Shown here: piece after piece, positions 6,922 to 13,838 of the stretch
How the letters are laid out: every line of letters begins with the position of its first letter
Position numbering within the stretch: position 1 is the stretch's first letter
Assembly: GCA_963557075.1 (NCBI GenBank)
Contig: CAUWDA010000034.1
Span: 1 to 24,044, forward strand
DNA length: 24,044 bases
From: Flavonifractor sp963557075
GTDB lineage: Bacteria > Bacillota > Clostridia > Oscillospirales > Oscillospiraceae
Reading direction: 5' to 3'
Made by a program: the position numbers and the translations under genes
The notes under the pieces: model-generated
Databases searched by the model: none
The model's input: the letters and a program-made list of their open reading frames with translations, nothing else
What the model was told of the DNA's origin: nothing

Positions 6922-8173
6922 TCAAAACAGCGACAGCTGCTCCGGCTCATGGCCCGCCAGGGCGGGCTTTTCCAGGGCCACCAGGTGGCGGAGCACCCCG
7001 TCCGGGCTGACCCGCAGCCCCTCCAGCATCTTCCCCCCGCAGGTGATGAAATACTGCGCCCGCTTGAGCACCACCCCCAGGGTCTTCAGCCCGGAGAAGG
7101 TGAGGGGCCCCACCCTTCGGGCCGTCAGGATCCGCCGGGCGGACACCACCCCGATGCCCGGCACCCGCAGCAGGGTCTCGTAGTCGGCCCGGTTGACCTC
7201 CACCGGGAAATGCTCCATGTGCCCCAGGGCCCAGGCGCACTTGGGGTCCACCCGGGTGTCGAAATTGGGGTGGGCCTCGTCCAGCAGCTCCTCCGCCCGG
7301 AAGTGATAGAACCGCAGCAGCCAGTCGGCCTGGTACAGCCGGTGCTCCCGCAGCAGGGGGGGGCTTGAACTCCCGCCGGGCAGGGAGGAGGGGGCTGTCG
7401 GACACCGGCATATAGGCGGAGAAAAACACTCGTTTCAGCTTGTATTGGTCATATAAGGCCTGAGTCAGGGTCAAAATGTGTTTGTCGCTCTCTGGAGTGG
7501 CCCCGATGATCATCTGGGTGGACTGGCCCGCCGGGGCAAACCGGGGGGCGTGCTTATACTTCACCAGCTCCCCCTTGGCCTGGGTGATGCCGTCCCGGAT
7601 CTGGGCCATGGGGGCCAGAATGGCCTTCTTCTCCTTGTCGGGGCACAGTTTCTGTAAGCTGGTCTCGCTGGGCAGCTCGATGTTGACGGACAAGCGGTCG
7701 GCCAGCATCCCCAGTCGCCGGGTGAGGGCCGGGTCGGCCCCGGGGATGGCCTTGGCGTGGATATACCCGTGAAAGCCGTATTCCTGCCGCAGCAGGGTGA
7801 GGGCGGCTATCATCTCCTCGGTGGTGCGGTCGGGGCTGACCCACACCGCCGAGGAGAGAAACAGCCCCTCGATATAGTTGCGCCGGTAGAAGCCCATGGT
7901 CAGCTCCGCCAGCTCCCGGGGGGTGAAGGCGGTCCGGGGCAGGTCGTTGGAGCGCCGGTTGACGCAGTAGGCGCAGTCGTAGATACACCGGTTGGTGTAC
8001 AGCACCTTCAGCAGAGAGATACACCGTCCGTCGGCGGAGAAGGAGTGGCAGCACCCGGCGGCCATGGTGCTCCCCGTCCCGCCGCCGCCCCGGCGGTCCA
8101 CCCCGCTGGAGGTGCAGGCGGCGTCATATTTGGCCGCGTCCGCCAGAATGGTCAGCTTGTCCATCAGCTCCAC
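6922..8173 (-). pseudogene. Radical SAM DNA modification/repair protein (TIGR03916-like), frameshifted
   Basis: The gene encodes a radical SAM enzyme with the C-x3-C-x2-C cluster at C63, C67 and C70 (NRCIYDCAYC) and an upstream Cys-rich block CCHSFSADGRC. The family is annotated as putative DNA modification/repair and linked to uracil-DNA-glycosylase-like proteins. The frame breaks at a run of eight C on the coding strand (7356-7363). With seven C the protein reads on as KPPLLREHRLYQADW and ends at 6922 after 416 residues. The downstream frame then supplies a helix-hairpin-helix-like VPGIGVVSARRIL and a C-terminal QLSLF, a beta-clamp-binding motif. GTG 8173 is the start, 7 bases after AAGGAGGG. 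The break could be a sequencing error, a real mutation, slippage or phase variation. Intact coding quality on both sides favours a recent or artefactual break. Confidence 0.85.
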
Positions 8174-8196
8174 CGGTCATCCCTCCTTTTGCCCCC

Positions 8197-8225
8197 ATTA
8201 TAACTCGAACAAACGTACTAGTCAA
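8197..8225 (-). promoter_or_regulatory. Sigma-A promoter of the radical SAM/DUF4130 operon
   Basis: On the minus strand TTGACT (8220-8225), a 17-base spacer and TATAAT (8197-8202) give an almost perfect promoter. The predicted start near 8190 leaves a very short leader before the GTG codon at 8173. Confidence 0.85.
8206..8219. promoter_or_regulatory. Candidate LexA (SOS) box in the promoter spacer
   Basis: The plus strand reads CGAAC AAAC GTACT. The Firmicute SOS box is CGAAC-N4-GTTCG. The GAAC half is perfect and the other half has one change in its core GTTC (GTAC). It lies between the -35 and -10 of the radical SAM promoter, where LexA binding would block RNA polymerase. The function suits the downstream DNA-repair-type genes. 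Confidence 0.6.
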
Positions 8226-8272
8226 GAGGGAGGAGATGGCCTGAAACCCCTGGGACAAGCGCCGTTCCCGCA

Positions 8273-8301
8273 TTGCTTTTTCCGATTACACGGTGTATAA
8301 T
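8273..8301 (+). promoter_or_regulatory. Sigma-A promoter of the purine salvage operon
   Basis: TTGCTT (8273-8278), a 17-base spacer and TATAAT (8296-8301). The predicted start near 8308 gives a 60-base leader with no purine-riboswitch pattern visible. Confidence 0.8.
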
Positions 8302-8367
8302 GACTTAAATTGACCATTTTTGAAACCTGACCCTTTCATCTTCTGTCCGCTGTCAAGGAGGATCGTT

Positions 8368-9195
8368 ATGCATTATACGTTTGAGCAGTATCTGCAGAGC
8401 GCCGACTACATCCGGGGCAAGATCGGCGCCTTTACCCCCAAAGTGGCCATGATCCTGGGCTCCGGCCTGGGCTACATGGGAGACATTGTGGAGGACGCCA
8501 TCGCCGTGCCCTACGGGGATATCCCCCACTTCAAGGCCTCCACCGCCCCCGGCCACAAGGGCCGGCTGGTCTTCGGCACCCTGGAGGGGGTTCCGGTGGC
8601 CGTGATGCAGGGCCGGATGCACCACTACGAGGGCTACTCCTATGAGGAGGTGGCCTACGCCGTCCGGGTGCTGCGGCTGCTGGGGTGCGACACCCTCATC
8701 GTCACCAACGCCGCCGGCTGTGTCAACACCGGCTGGAAGGCCGGCGACCTGATGCTCATCACCGACCAGATCAAGATCTTCATGGAGTCCCCCCTGCGGG
8801 GCGAGAACCTGCCCCAGTTCGGGGTCCGGTTCCCCGACTCCTCCCACCTGTACACCCCCGCCCTCCAGGACGTGGCCCGGAAGGCCGCCGGAGCGCTGGA
8901 CATCGACCTGAAGGAAGGCGTGTATATGTACTTCCCCGGTCCCCAGTACGAGACCCCCGCCGAGGTGCGCTTCGCCCGCATCGCCGGGGCGGACGCGGTG
9001 GGGATGTCCACCGCGCCCGAGGTCATCGTGGCGGGCCACTGCGGCATGCAGGTGCTGGGCTTCACCCTGCTCTCCAACATGGCCGCCGGCATCCTGGACC
9101 AGCCCCTCTCCGAGGAGGAGGTGCTGGAGGCCGCCGAGGCCTGCAAGGACAAGTTCTCCAGGCTGGTGCTCTCCTGCCTGAAGCAGATCGGGTGA
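8368..9195 (+). CDS. punA: Purine-nucleoside phosphorylase (trimeric class)
   Basis: This enzyme of 275 residues splits purine nucleosides with phosphate into base and ribose-1-phosphate in the cytoplasm. The family signatures are all present: GSGLG at 31-35, phosphate ligands S32, H63, R83 and H85 (QGRMHHYEG), the base-binding GPQYETPAE with E195, and N237 in LLSNMAAG. Glu plus Asn at these places is typical of trimeric guanosine/inosine-type enzymes rather than hexameric DeoD. The start at 8368 has AAGGAGG six bases upstream; the longer frame to 8320 has no ribosome binding site. It heads a run with an MtaD-like deaminase, suggesting linked nucleoside salvage. The symbol could also be given as pupG. 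Confidence 0.95.
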   Translation: MHYTFEQYLQSADYIRGKIGAFTPKVAMILGSGLGYMGDIVEDAIAVPYGDIPHFKASTAPGHKGRLVFGTLEGVPVAVMQGRMHHYEGYSYEEVAYAVRVLRLLGCDTLIVTNAAGCVNTGWKAGDLMLITDQIKIFMESPLRGENLPQFGVRFPDSSHLYTPALQDVARKAAGALDIDLKEGVYMYFPGPQYETPAEVRFARIAGADAVGMSTAPEVIVAGHCGMQVLGFTLLSNMAAGILDQPLSEEEVLEAAEACKDKFSRLVLSCLKQIG

Positions 9196-9213
9196 TGAGA
9201 TCCGGGTAAATAC

Positions 9214-9254
9214 ACACCCGCCCCCTGGGGGAGGGATGTATCCCCGTCCCTACC
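9214..9254. repeat. GC-rich palindromic sequence, possible degenerate repeat copy
   Basis: The minus strand reads GGTAGGGACGGGGATACATC and continues with CCC runs, resembling the GTAGGGGC-start unit at 23678. It fills most of the 87-base gap between the phosphorylase and deaminase genes. Similarity is by eye only. Confidence 0.35.
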
Positions 9255-9282
9255 GTTTTTACAACAAAAGGAGACAAGAACT

Positions 9283-10581
9283 ATGTCCATTCTCATTCAC
9301 AACTGCACCGCCGTACTGATGGACGAGGCGGGCACCGTACTGCCCAACGCCTATGTGGCGGTGGAGGGCGCCCGCATCGCCTCCGTCGGGACCGAGCGGC
9401 CCCAGGGCCCCTTTGACCAGGAGATCGACGGCCGCGGCAACGTGCTCATGCCCGGCTTTGTCAACGCCCACACCCATGTGCCCATGACCGCCATGCGGGG
9501 CTACGGCGACGGCAACAACCTGCAGGACTGGCTGAACAATTACATCTTCCCGGTGGAGGCCCGCTGGGACGACCGGGCCATCCACGCCTGCACCGCCCTG
9601 GGTCTGGCAGAGATGATCGCCTCCGGCATCACCACCATCGCCGATATGTACGACCACTGCGACGCCATCACTCAGGAGGTGGTGGCCGCCGGACTGAGCG
9701 CCAATATCGCCCGGGGCACCACCCTGTTCGCCGACCAGTTCGACCCCGCTGTCTTCCCCGGCTGCGTGGAGCTGCGGGAGCTGGTGGACCGCTGGCACGG
9801 CTACAACGACGGCCAGATCCTGGTGGACGCCTGCATCCACGGAGAATACACCTCCGACAGCCGCCTGTGGGCGTGGCTGGCGGGGTACGCCCGGGACCAC
9901 GGCCTGGGGATGCACGTCCACATCTCCGAGACCCGCACGGAGCACGAGGCCTGCATCGCCCGCCACGGCAAGACCCCCATCCAGACCCTGGATGAATACG
10001 GGGTGTGGGACGGCCGCTCCATCGCCGCCCACTGCGTCTGGACCACCCCGGAGGACTGGGCCATCATGGCGGAGAAGGGGATCTCCGCCATCCACAACCC
10101 CATCTCCAACCTGAAGCTGGGCAGCGGCATCGCCCCGGTGCCCGCCATGAAGAAGGCGGGGGTCAACGTGTGTCTGGGTACCGACGGCGTGTCCTCCAAC
10201 AATTGCACCGACTTCTTCAGCGATTTGAAGTTTGCCGCCATTCTCCACAACGGGGCGGGCTGCGACCCTCTGGCTCTGCTGCCCCTGGACGCGCTGAAGA
10301 TGGCCACCCGGGACGGCGGCATCGCCCTGGGCCGCAAGACCGGCGTCATCGAGGCCGGCTATCAGGCCGACCTGATCCTGGTGGACTTCTCCCACCTGAA
10401 CCTGACCCCCTGCCACAGCGTGATCTCCAACCTGGCCTACGCCGCCCACGGCTCCGACGTGGCGATGAATATGGCCCGGGGCAAGGTCATATACAAGGAT
10501 GGGGAGTTTCTCACCATCGACATCGACCGGGTCAAGCGGGAGGTCCAGGACTACGCCCTGCCCCTGCTGTTCCAAAAGTAA
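9283..10581 (+). CDS. mtaD: Amidohydrolase, MTA/SAH deaminase-like (TRZ/ATZ family)
   Basis: The 432-residue metal-dependent deaminase has every amidohydrolase hallmark: NAHTH with H63 and H65, a third His at H186 (CIHGEYTS), H213 and E216 in HVHISET, H250 in AAHCVW and the metal Asp D301 in LGTDGVSSNN. The C-terminal ADLILVDF strand is also typical. Related enzymes deaminate 5'-methylthioadenosine, S-adenosylhomocysteine or adenosine to the inosine analogue. The upstream purine nucleoside phosphorylase could then process inosine products, which supports a nucleoside role. The start has AAGGAGA nine bases upstream. Exact substrate is unproven; guanine or 8-oxoguanine deaminase are alternatives. 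Confidence 0.87.
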   Translation: MSILIHNCTAVLMDEAGTVLPNAYVAVEGARIASVGTERPQGPFDQEIDGRGNVLMPGFVNAHTHVPMTAMRGYGDGNNLQDWLNNYIFPVEARWDDRAIHACTALGLAEMIASGITTIADMYDHCDAITQEVVAAGLSANIARGTTLFADQFDPAVFPGCVELRELVDRWHGYNDGQILVDACIHGEYTSDSRLWAWLAGYARDHGLGMHVHISETRTEHEACIARHGKTPIQTLDEYGVWDGRSIAAHCVWTTPEDWAIMAEKGISAIHNPISNLKLGSGIAPVPAMKKAGVNVCLGTDGVSSNNCTDFFSDLKFAAILHNGAGCDPLALLPLDALKMATRDGGIALGRKTGVIEAGYQADLILVDFSHLNLTPCHSVISNLAYAAHGSDVAMNMARGKVIYKDGEFLTIDIDRVKREVQDYALPLLFQK

Positions 10582-10593
10582 GGGGGAAAACCG

Positions 10594-12354
10594 TTGTCCA
10601 GTCAGCAGAAAAAAAATACCTTCTACGGGGCGGCCGCCTTCCTGGCCATGACCACCATCATCGTCAAGGTCATCGGCGCCATCTACAAGATCCCGCTGAC
10701 CGCCCTGCTGCCCGACGAGGCCTACGGCGACTTCAACGCCGCCTATAATATCTACACCTTCTTCCTCACCATCTCCACGGCGGGCCTGCCCGTGGCCCTG
10801 TCCAAGACGGTGAGCGAGTGCAACACCCTGGGCCGTCAGAACCAGAAGGAAAAGGTCTTCCGGGTGGCGTTCTCCGCCTTTTTGTTCATGGGCCTGTTCA
10901 GCTTTATCTGCATGTCCGTCTTCTCTCCCATCGTGGCCAAGTATGTGCTGCAAAATGAGAAGGCCGTCTTTGCCGTGCTGGCCCTGTCCCCGTCGGTGCT
11001 GTGTACCTGCATCTGCTCCGCCTTCCGGGGCTATGCCCAGGGCCACATGAACATGGTGCCCACCGGCATTTCCCAGGTCATCGAGGCCCTGTCCAAGATG
11101 TTCCTTGGTCTGGCCCTGGCCTTCCTCATCCTCAATTCCACCATTCCGGACGCCGACCTGCGCAGCCGCCTGTCCGCCTCCGGCGCGCTGCTGGGCGTAT
11201 CTATCGGCTCCATCCTGTCGGTGACCTTCCTGGCCATCAACCATGTGCGCACCGCCAAGCGGGAGCGCACCCCCTCCACCGACACCCCTGACCGTTCCGG
11301 TCAGATCCTGTCCCGGCTGCTCAAGCTGGCCATCCCCATCACCCTCAGCTCCTGTACCCTGACCATCGTCAACCTCATCGACACCGGTCTGGTGCAGAGC
11401 CAGCTGCAAAGCGTCTTTACCGCCATCCAGGATGGGCTCGCCGGCATCGACAACAGCGTGCTGGACATCTTCCCCAAGGCGGCGGCTATTTTCCAGGACA
11501 ATCTGGCCGCCTTCCAGGCGGAGGTGCTCACCAACCCGGCCACCCAGCTCAACCCCATTCTGGACTCCGCCCGGGAGCTGTACGGCGTGTACAGCAAGAC
11601 CATGAGCATCTACAACCTGCCCTTTAACCTGATGGTGCCCCTCACCGCCTGCATCGTGCCCGGCGTGTCCGCCTGCATCGCCCGGCGGGACCGGCTGGGG
11701 GCCCAGCGCACCACCGAGTCCGCCATGCGGGTCTCCGCCCTCATCGCCCTGCCCTGCGGCTTCGGCCTGTTTGCTCTGGGCGCACCCATCATCCAGCTGC
11801 TCACCGTGGGCAACGTGGATGAGACCATCGCCGGACCCCTGCTGTCCATCCTGGGCATCGCCTCCATCTTTGTGTGCATCCAGGTGGTGGCTTCCTCCAT
11901 TTTGCAGGCCAACGGCATCGTCAACCTGCCCATCATCACCATGATCATCGGCGGCGTGGCCAAAGTCCTCGTCAGCTACATCCTGGTGGGCAACCCCAAG
12001 TTCATGATCTTCGGCGCTCCTATCGGCACCCTGACCTGCTTCGTGGTAGTGAGCGTGCTCAACCTGCTCATCATCAAGCGGATGGTGCCCCATCCCCCCC
12101 GGCTCACCGTGGTATTCTTCAAGCCTCTGGTGGCCTCGGTCATCATGGCGGCGGCGGCCTGGGGCTGCCAGGGCCTGCTGGCCCGGTTCCTCTCCGGCTC
12201 CTTCCTCAAGAGTGCCCTGGCCACCGGCTGCGGCATCCTGGCCGGCGCGGCGGTGTATGTCATCCTCATTGTGGTCCTGCGGGTGCTGTCCAGAGAGGAT
12301 CTGGAGATGATGCCCAAGGGGGATAAGATCGCGAAACTCTTGCGGATCCGCTGA
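10594..12354 (+). CDS. YabM/SpoVB-like polysaccharide or lipid flippase
   Basis: This 586-residue membrane protein of the MOP/MurJ superfamily begins KNTFYGAAAFLAMTTIIVKV and IGAIYKIPL, the signature start of the SpoVB/YabM branch. About 14 membrane segments are visible. Family members move lipid-linked cell wall precursors across the membrane; SpoVB acts on spore cortex. The start is TTG 10594, 12 bases after the preceding stop, with AGGGGGAAAA as ribosome binding site. A polar insert of about 60 residues (about 268-328, with NSVLDIFPKAAAIF) sits in a loop where Bacillus relatives are shorter. It is followed by mazG and, beyond hup, rqcP, matching the Bacillus order yabM-yabN-yabO, so the YabM label fits better than SpoVB. 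Confidence 0.9.
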   Translation: MSSQQKKNTFYGAAAFLAMTTIIVKVIGAIYKIPLTALLPDEAYGDFNAAYNIYTFFLTISTAGLPVALSKTVSECNTLGRQNQKEKVFRVAFSAFLFMGLFSFICMSVFSPIVAKYVLQNEKAVFAVLALSPSVLCTCICSAFRGYAQGHMNMVPTGISQVIEALSKMFLGLALAFLILNSTIPDADLRSRLSASGALLGVSIGSILSVTFLAINHVRTAKRERTPSTDTPDRSGQILSRLLKLAIPITLSSCTLTIVNLIDTGLVQSQLQSVFTAIQDGLAGIDNSVLDIFPKAAAIFQDNLAAFQAEVLTNPATQLNPILDSARELYGVYSKTMSIYNLPFNLMVPLTACIVPGVSACIARRDRLGAQRTTESAMRVSALIALPCGFGLFALGAPIIQLLTVGNVDETIAGPLLSILGIASIFVCIQVVASSILQANGIVNLPIITMIIGGVAKVLVSYILVGNPKFMIFGAPIGTLTCFVVVSVLNLLIIKRMVPHPPRLTVVFFKPLVASVIMAAAAWGCQGLLARFLSGSFLKSALATGCGILAGAAVYVILIVVLRVLSREDLEMMPKGDKIAKLLRIR

Positions 12355-12391
12355 GTTTTTTGGAAAAAGAGGTTGCAGGAGGCCTTGAAAT

Positions 12392-13180
12392 ATGGTAGAT
12401 TTTCAGTATAAGGATTCTTATGATGTCCGGGACCTGGAGGAGATCGTGCGGATCCTCCGCGCCCCCGGTGGCTGTCCCTGGGACGCGGAGCAGACCCATG
12501 CGTCCATCCGCCGCAATTTCCTGGAGGAGGCCTACGAGGCCGTGGAGGCCATCGACGAGCAGAGCCCCGACCACCTGAAGGAGGAGTTGGGGGACGTGCT
12601 GCTCCAGGTCATGCTTCACGCCCGTATGGAACAGGAGGCCGGCCGGTTCGATCTGGACGACGTGGCCGACGGTATCTGCAAAAAGCTCATCTTCCGCCAC
12701 CCTCACGTCTTTGGCGACGTGGAGGTGAGCGGCACCAGCGAGGTGCTCACCAACTGGGAGGAGCTCAAGCGCAAGGAGAAGGGCCAGGCCACCAATACCG
12801 ACGCCCTGGACGCCGTGGCCCGCTCTCTGCCCGCCCTGTGGCGGGCCGAGAAGGTGCAGAAAAAGGCCAAAAAGGCCGGTTTCGACTGGCCGGATGTCTC
12901 CGGCGCCCTGGACAAGCTGTCCGAGGAACTCTCTGAGCTGAAGGGGGCCGTGGCCGATGGCACCAACGTGGAGGAGGAGCTGGGAGATCTGCTCTTCTCC
13001 GCCGTCAATGCGGCCCGCTTTCTGGACATCGATCCGGAGGTAGCGCTGGGCAAGGCCACCGACAAGTTTATTGATCGGTTCCGCAAGGTGGAGGCTCAGG
13101 CCGCCGCCCTGGGAAATCCCATGGAGAGCATGTCTCTGGCCGAACTGGACAAGCTATGGGAGCGAGCCAAGGAAACTTAA
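12392..13180 (+). CDS. mazG: Nucleoside triphosphate pyrophosphohydrolase MazG
   Basis: The 262-residue protein has two MazG repeats. The first runs from LRAPGGCPWDAEQTH through EEAYEAVEAI and EELGDVLLQV (about residues 24-75). The second contains EELSELKGA and EELGDLLFSAVNAAR (about 180-220). The paired E-x-x-E and E-x-x-D motifs bind Mg2+ and hydrolyse (d)NTPs to NMP and pyrophosphate, a housecleaning role. Bacillus YabN carries an extra N-terminal methylase domain that is absent here. It starts 37 bases after the flippase stop with GCAGGAGG upstream. It belongs to the yabM-mazG-rqcP neighbourhood. Confidence 0.95.
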   Translation: MVDFQYKDSYDVRDLEEIVRILRAPGGCPWDAEQTHASIRRNFLEEAYEAVEAIDEQSPDHLKEELGDVLLQVMLHARMEQEAGRFDLDDVADGICKKLIFRHPHVFGDVEVSGTSEVLTNWEELKRKEKGQATNTDALDAVARSLPALWRAEKVQKKAKKAGFDWPDVSGALDKLSEELSELKGAVADGTNVEEELGDLLFSAVNAARFLDIDPEVALGKATDKFIDRFRKVEAQAAALGNPMESMSLAELDKLWERAKET

Positions 13181-13236
13181 AGGCACATGCCTTAAGTAAT
13201 AACAAGTACAAAAGAGCAACAGGAGGAAAACCACAA

Positions 13237-13512
13237 ATGAATAAGGCTGAACTGATCAATGCGGCCGCCGAAAAGGCCGGCCTGTCCAAAAAAGATACTG
13301 AAAATGCCCTGAACGCCGCCATCGAAGTCATCTCCCAGTGCCTGGCCGAGGGCGACAAGGTCCAGCTGGTGGGCTTTGGCGCTTTCGAGGTGAAGTGCCG
13401 TGCCGAGCGCACCGGCCGCAACCCCAAGACCAAGGAGAGCATCAAGATCCCCGCCTCTAAGGTGCCCGTGTTCAAGCCCGGCAAGGCTCTGAAGGACATC
13501 GTTGCTCAGTGA
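13237..13512 (+). CDS. hup: HU family DNA-binding protein
   Basis: The 91-residue histone-like protein begins MNKAELINAAAEKAGLSKKD and contains the HU signature GFGAFEVKCRAERTGRNPKT, whose arm wraps the minor groove. It ends VPVFKPGKALKDIVAQ, as HU normally does. It is expected to compact the nucleoid as a dimer. ATG 13237 is chosen because AGGAGG lies 9 bases upstream; the frame running from 13156 overlaps mazG. A strong terminator follows directly, so this is the likely end of a highly expressed transcript. It is placed between mazG and rqcP, which are adjacent in Bacillus. Confidence 0.97.
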   Translation: MNKAELINAAAEKAGLSKKDTENALNAAIEVISQCLAEGDKVQLVGFGAFEVKCRAERTGRNPKTKESIKIPASKVPVFKPGKALKDIVAQ

Positions 13513-13521
13513 TTTGACCTG

Positions 13522-13553
13522 AAAAATGCCCGTCCGGAAGGACGGGCATTTTT
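13522..13553 (+). terminator. Intrinsic terminator after hup
   Basis: A 14-bp perfect stem (AAAAATGCCCGTCC with its complement) has a GGAA loop and ends in TTTTT. It separates hup from rqcP, which must rely on readthrough or on its own weak promoter in 13554-13580. Confidence 0.93.
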
Positions 13554-13592
13554 GTAATATTATTATCTCGATATAACAAGGAGGAGTCAACT

Positions 13593-13838
13593 ATGCGCCT
13601 GGATAAATGGCTCAAGGTCTCCCGGCTCATCAAGCGCCGGACGGTAGCCAACGAGGCCTGCGACAACCAGCGGGTGTCCGCCAACGGCCGGCCGGTGAAG
13701 GCCAGCTACGATGTGAAAGTGGGGGACGTGCTGGAGCTGCGCTTTGGCGAGCGCCTGGTGAAGGTGGAGGTGCTGTCGGTGGCCGAGCACGTGGGCAAAG
13801 CCGACGCCCCCGCTCTGTACAAGGAATTGCTTAACTGA
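13593..13838 (+). CDS. rqcP: S4-domain RNA-binding protein RqcP (YabO)
   Basis: The 81-residue protein is a single S4 domain: MRLDKWLKVSRLIKRRTVAN followed by VSANGRPVKASYDVKVGD. The same opening (LDKFLKVSRLIKRR) is found in Bacillus YabO/RqcP. RqcP binds stalled 50S subunits with RqcH and helps add alanine tails to nascent chains in ribosome quality control. The start is ATG 13593 with AAGGAGG eight bases upstream. It follows the hup terminator. Its stop overlaps the stop region of the convergent dipeptidase gene by 8 bases. An HslR-like heat-shock S4 protein is the alternative, but length and neighbours favour RqcP. Confidence 0.92.
   Translation: MRLDKWLKVSRLIKRRTVANEACDNQRVSANGRPVKASYDVKVGDVLELRFGERLVKVEVLSVAEHVGKADAPALYKELLN

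Noticed and set aside
8302..8367. Purine riboswitch before the phosphorylase gene
   Set aside because: The 60-base leader lacks the conserved junction sequences and is too short for the aptamer plus an expression platform.
9259..12093. Very long minus-strand open frame of 944 codons
   Set aside because: It lies opposite three well-supported genes. Its low-complexity G/D/H/Q/V-rich composition is the usual antisense shadow of GC-rich genes, and no ribosome binding site or domain is visible.
13176..13196. CTTAA-A-GGCA-CA-TGCC-TTAAG palindrome before hup
   Set aside because: The 2-base centre cannot form an RNA loop without opening pairs, and the sequence overlaps the mazG stop; it could be a protein site but nothing supports a specific regulator.
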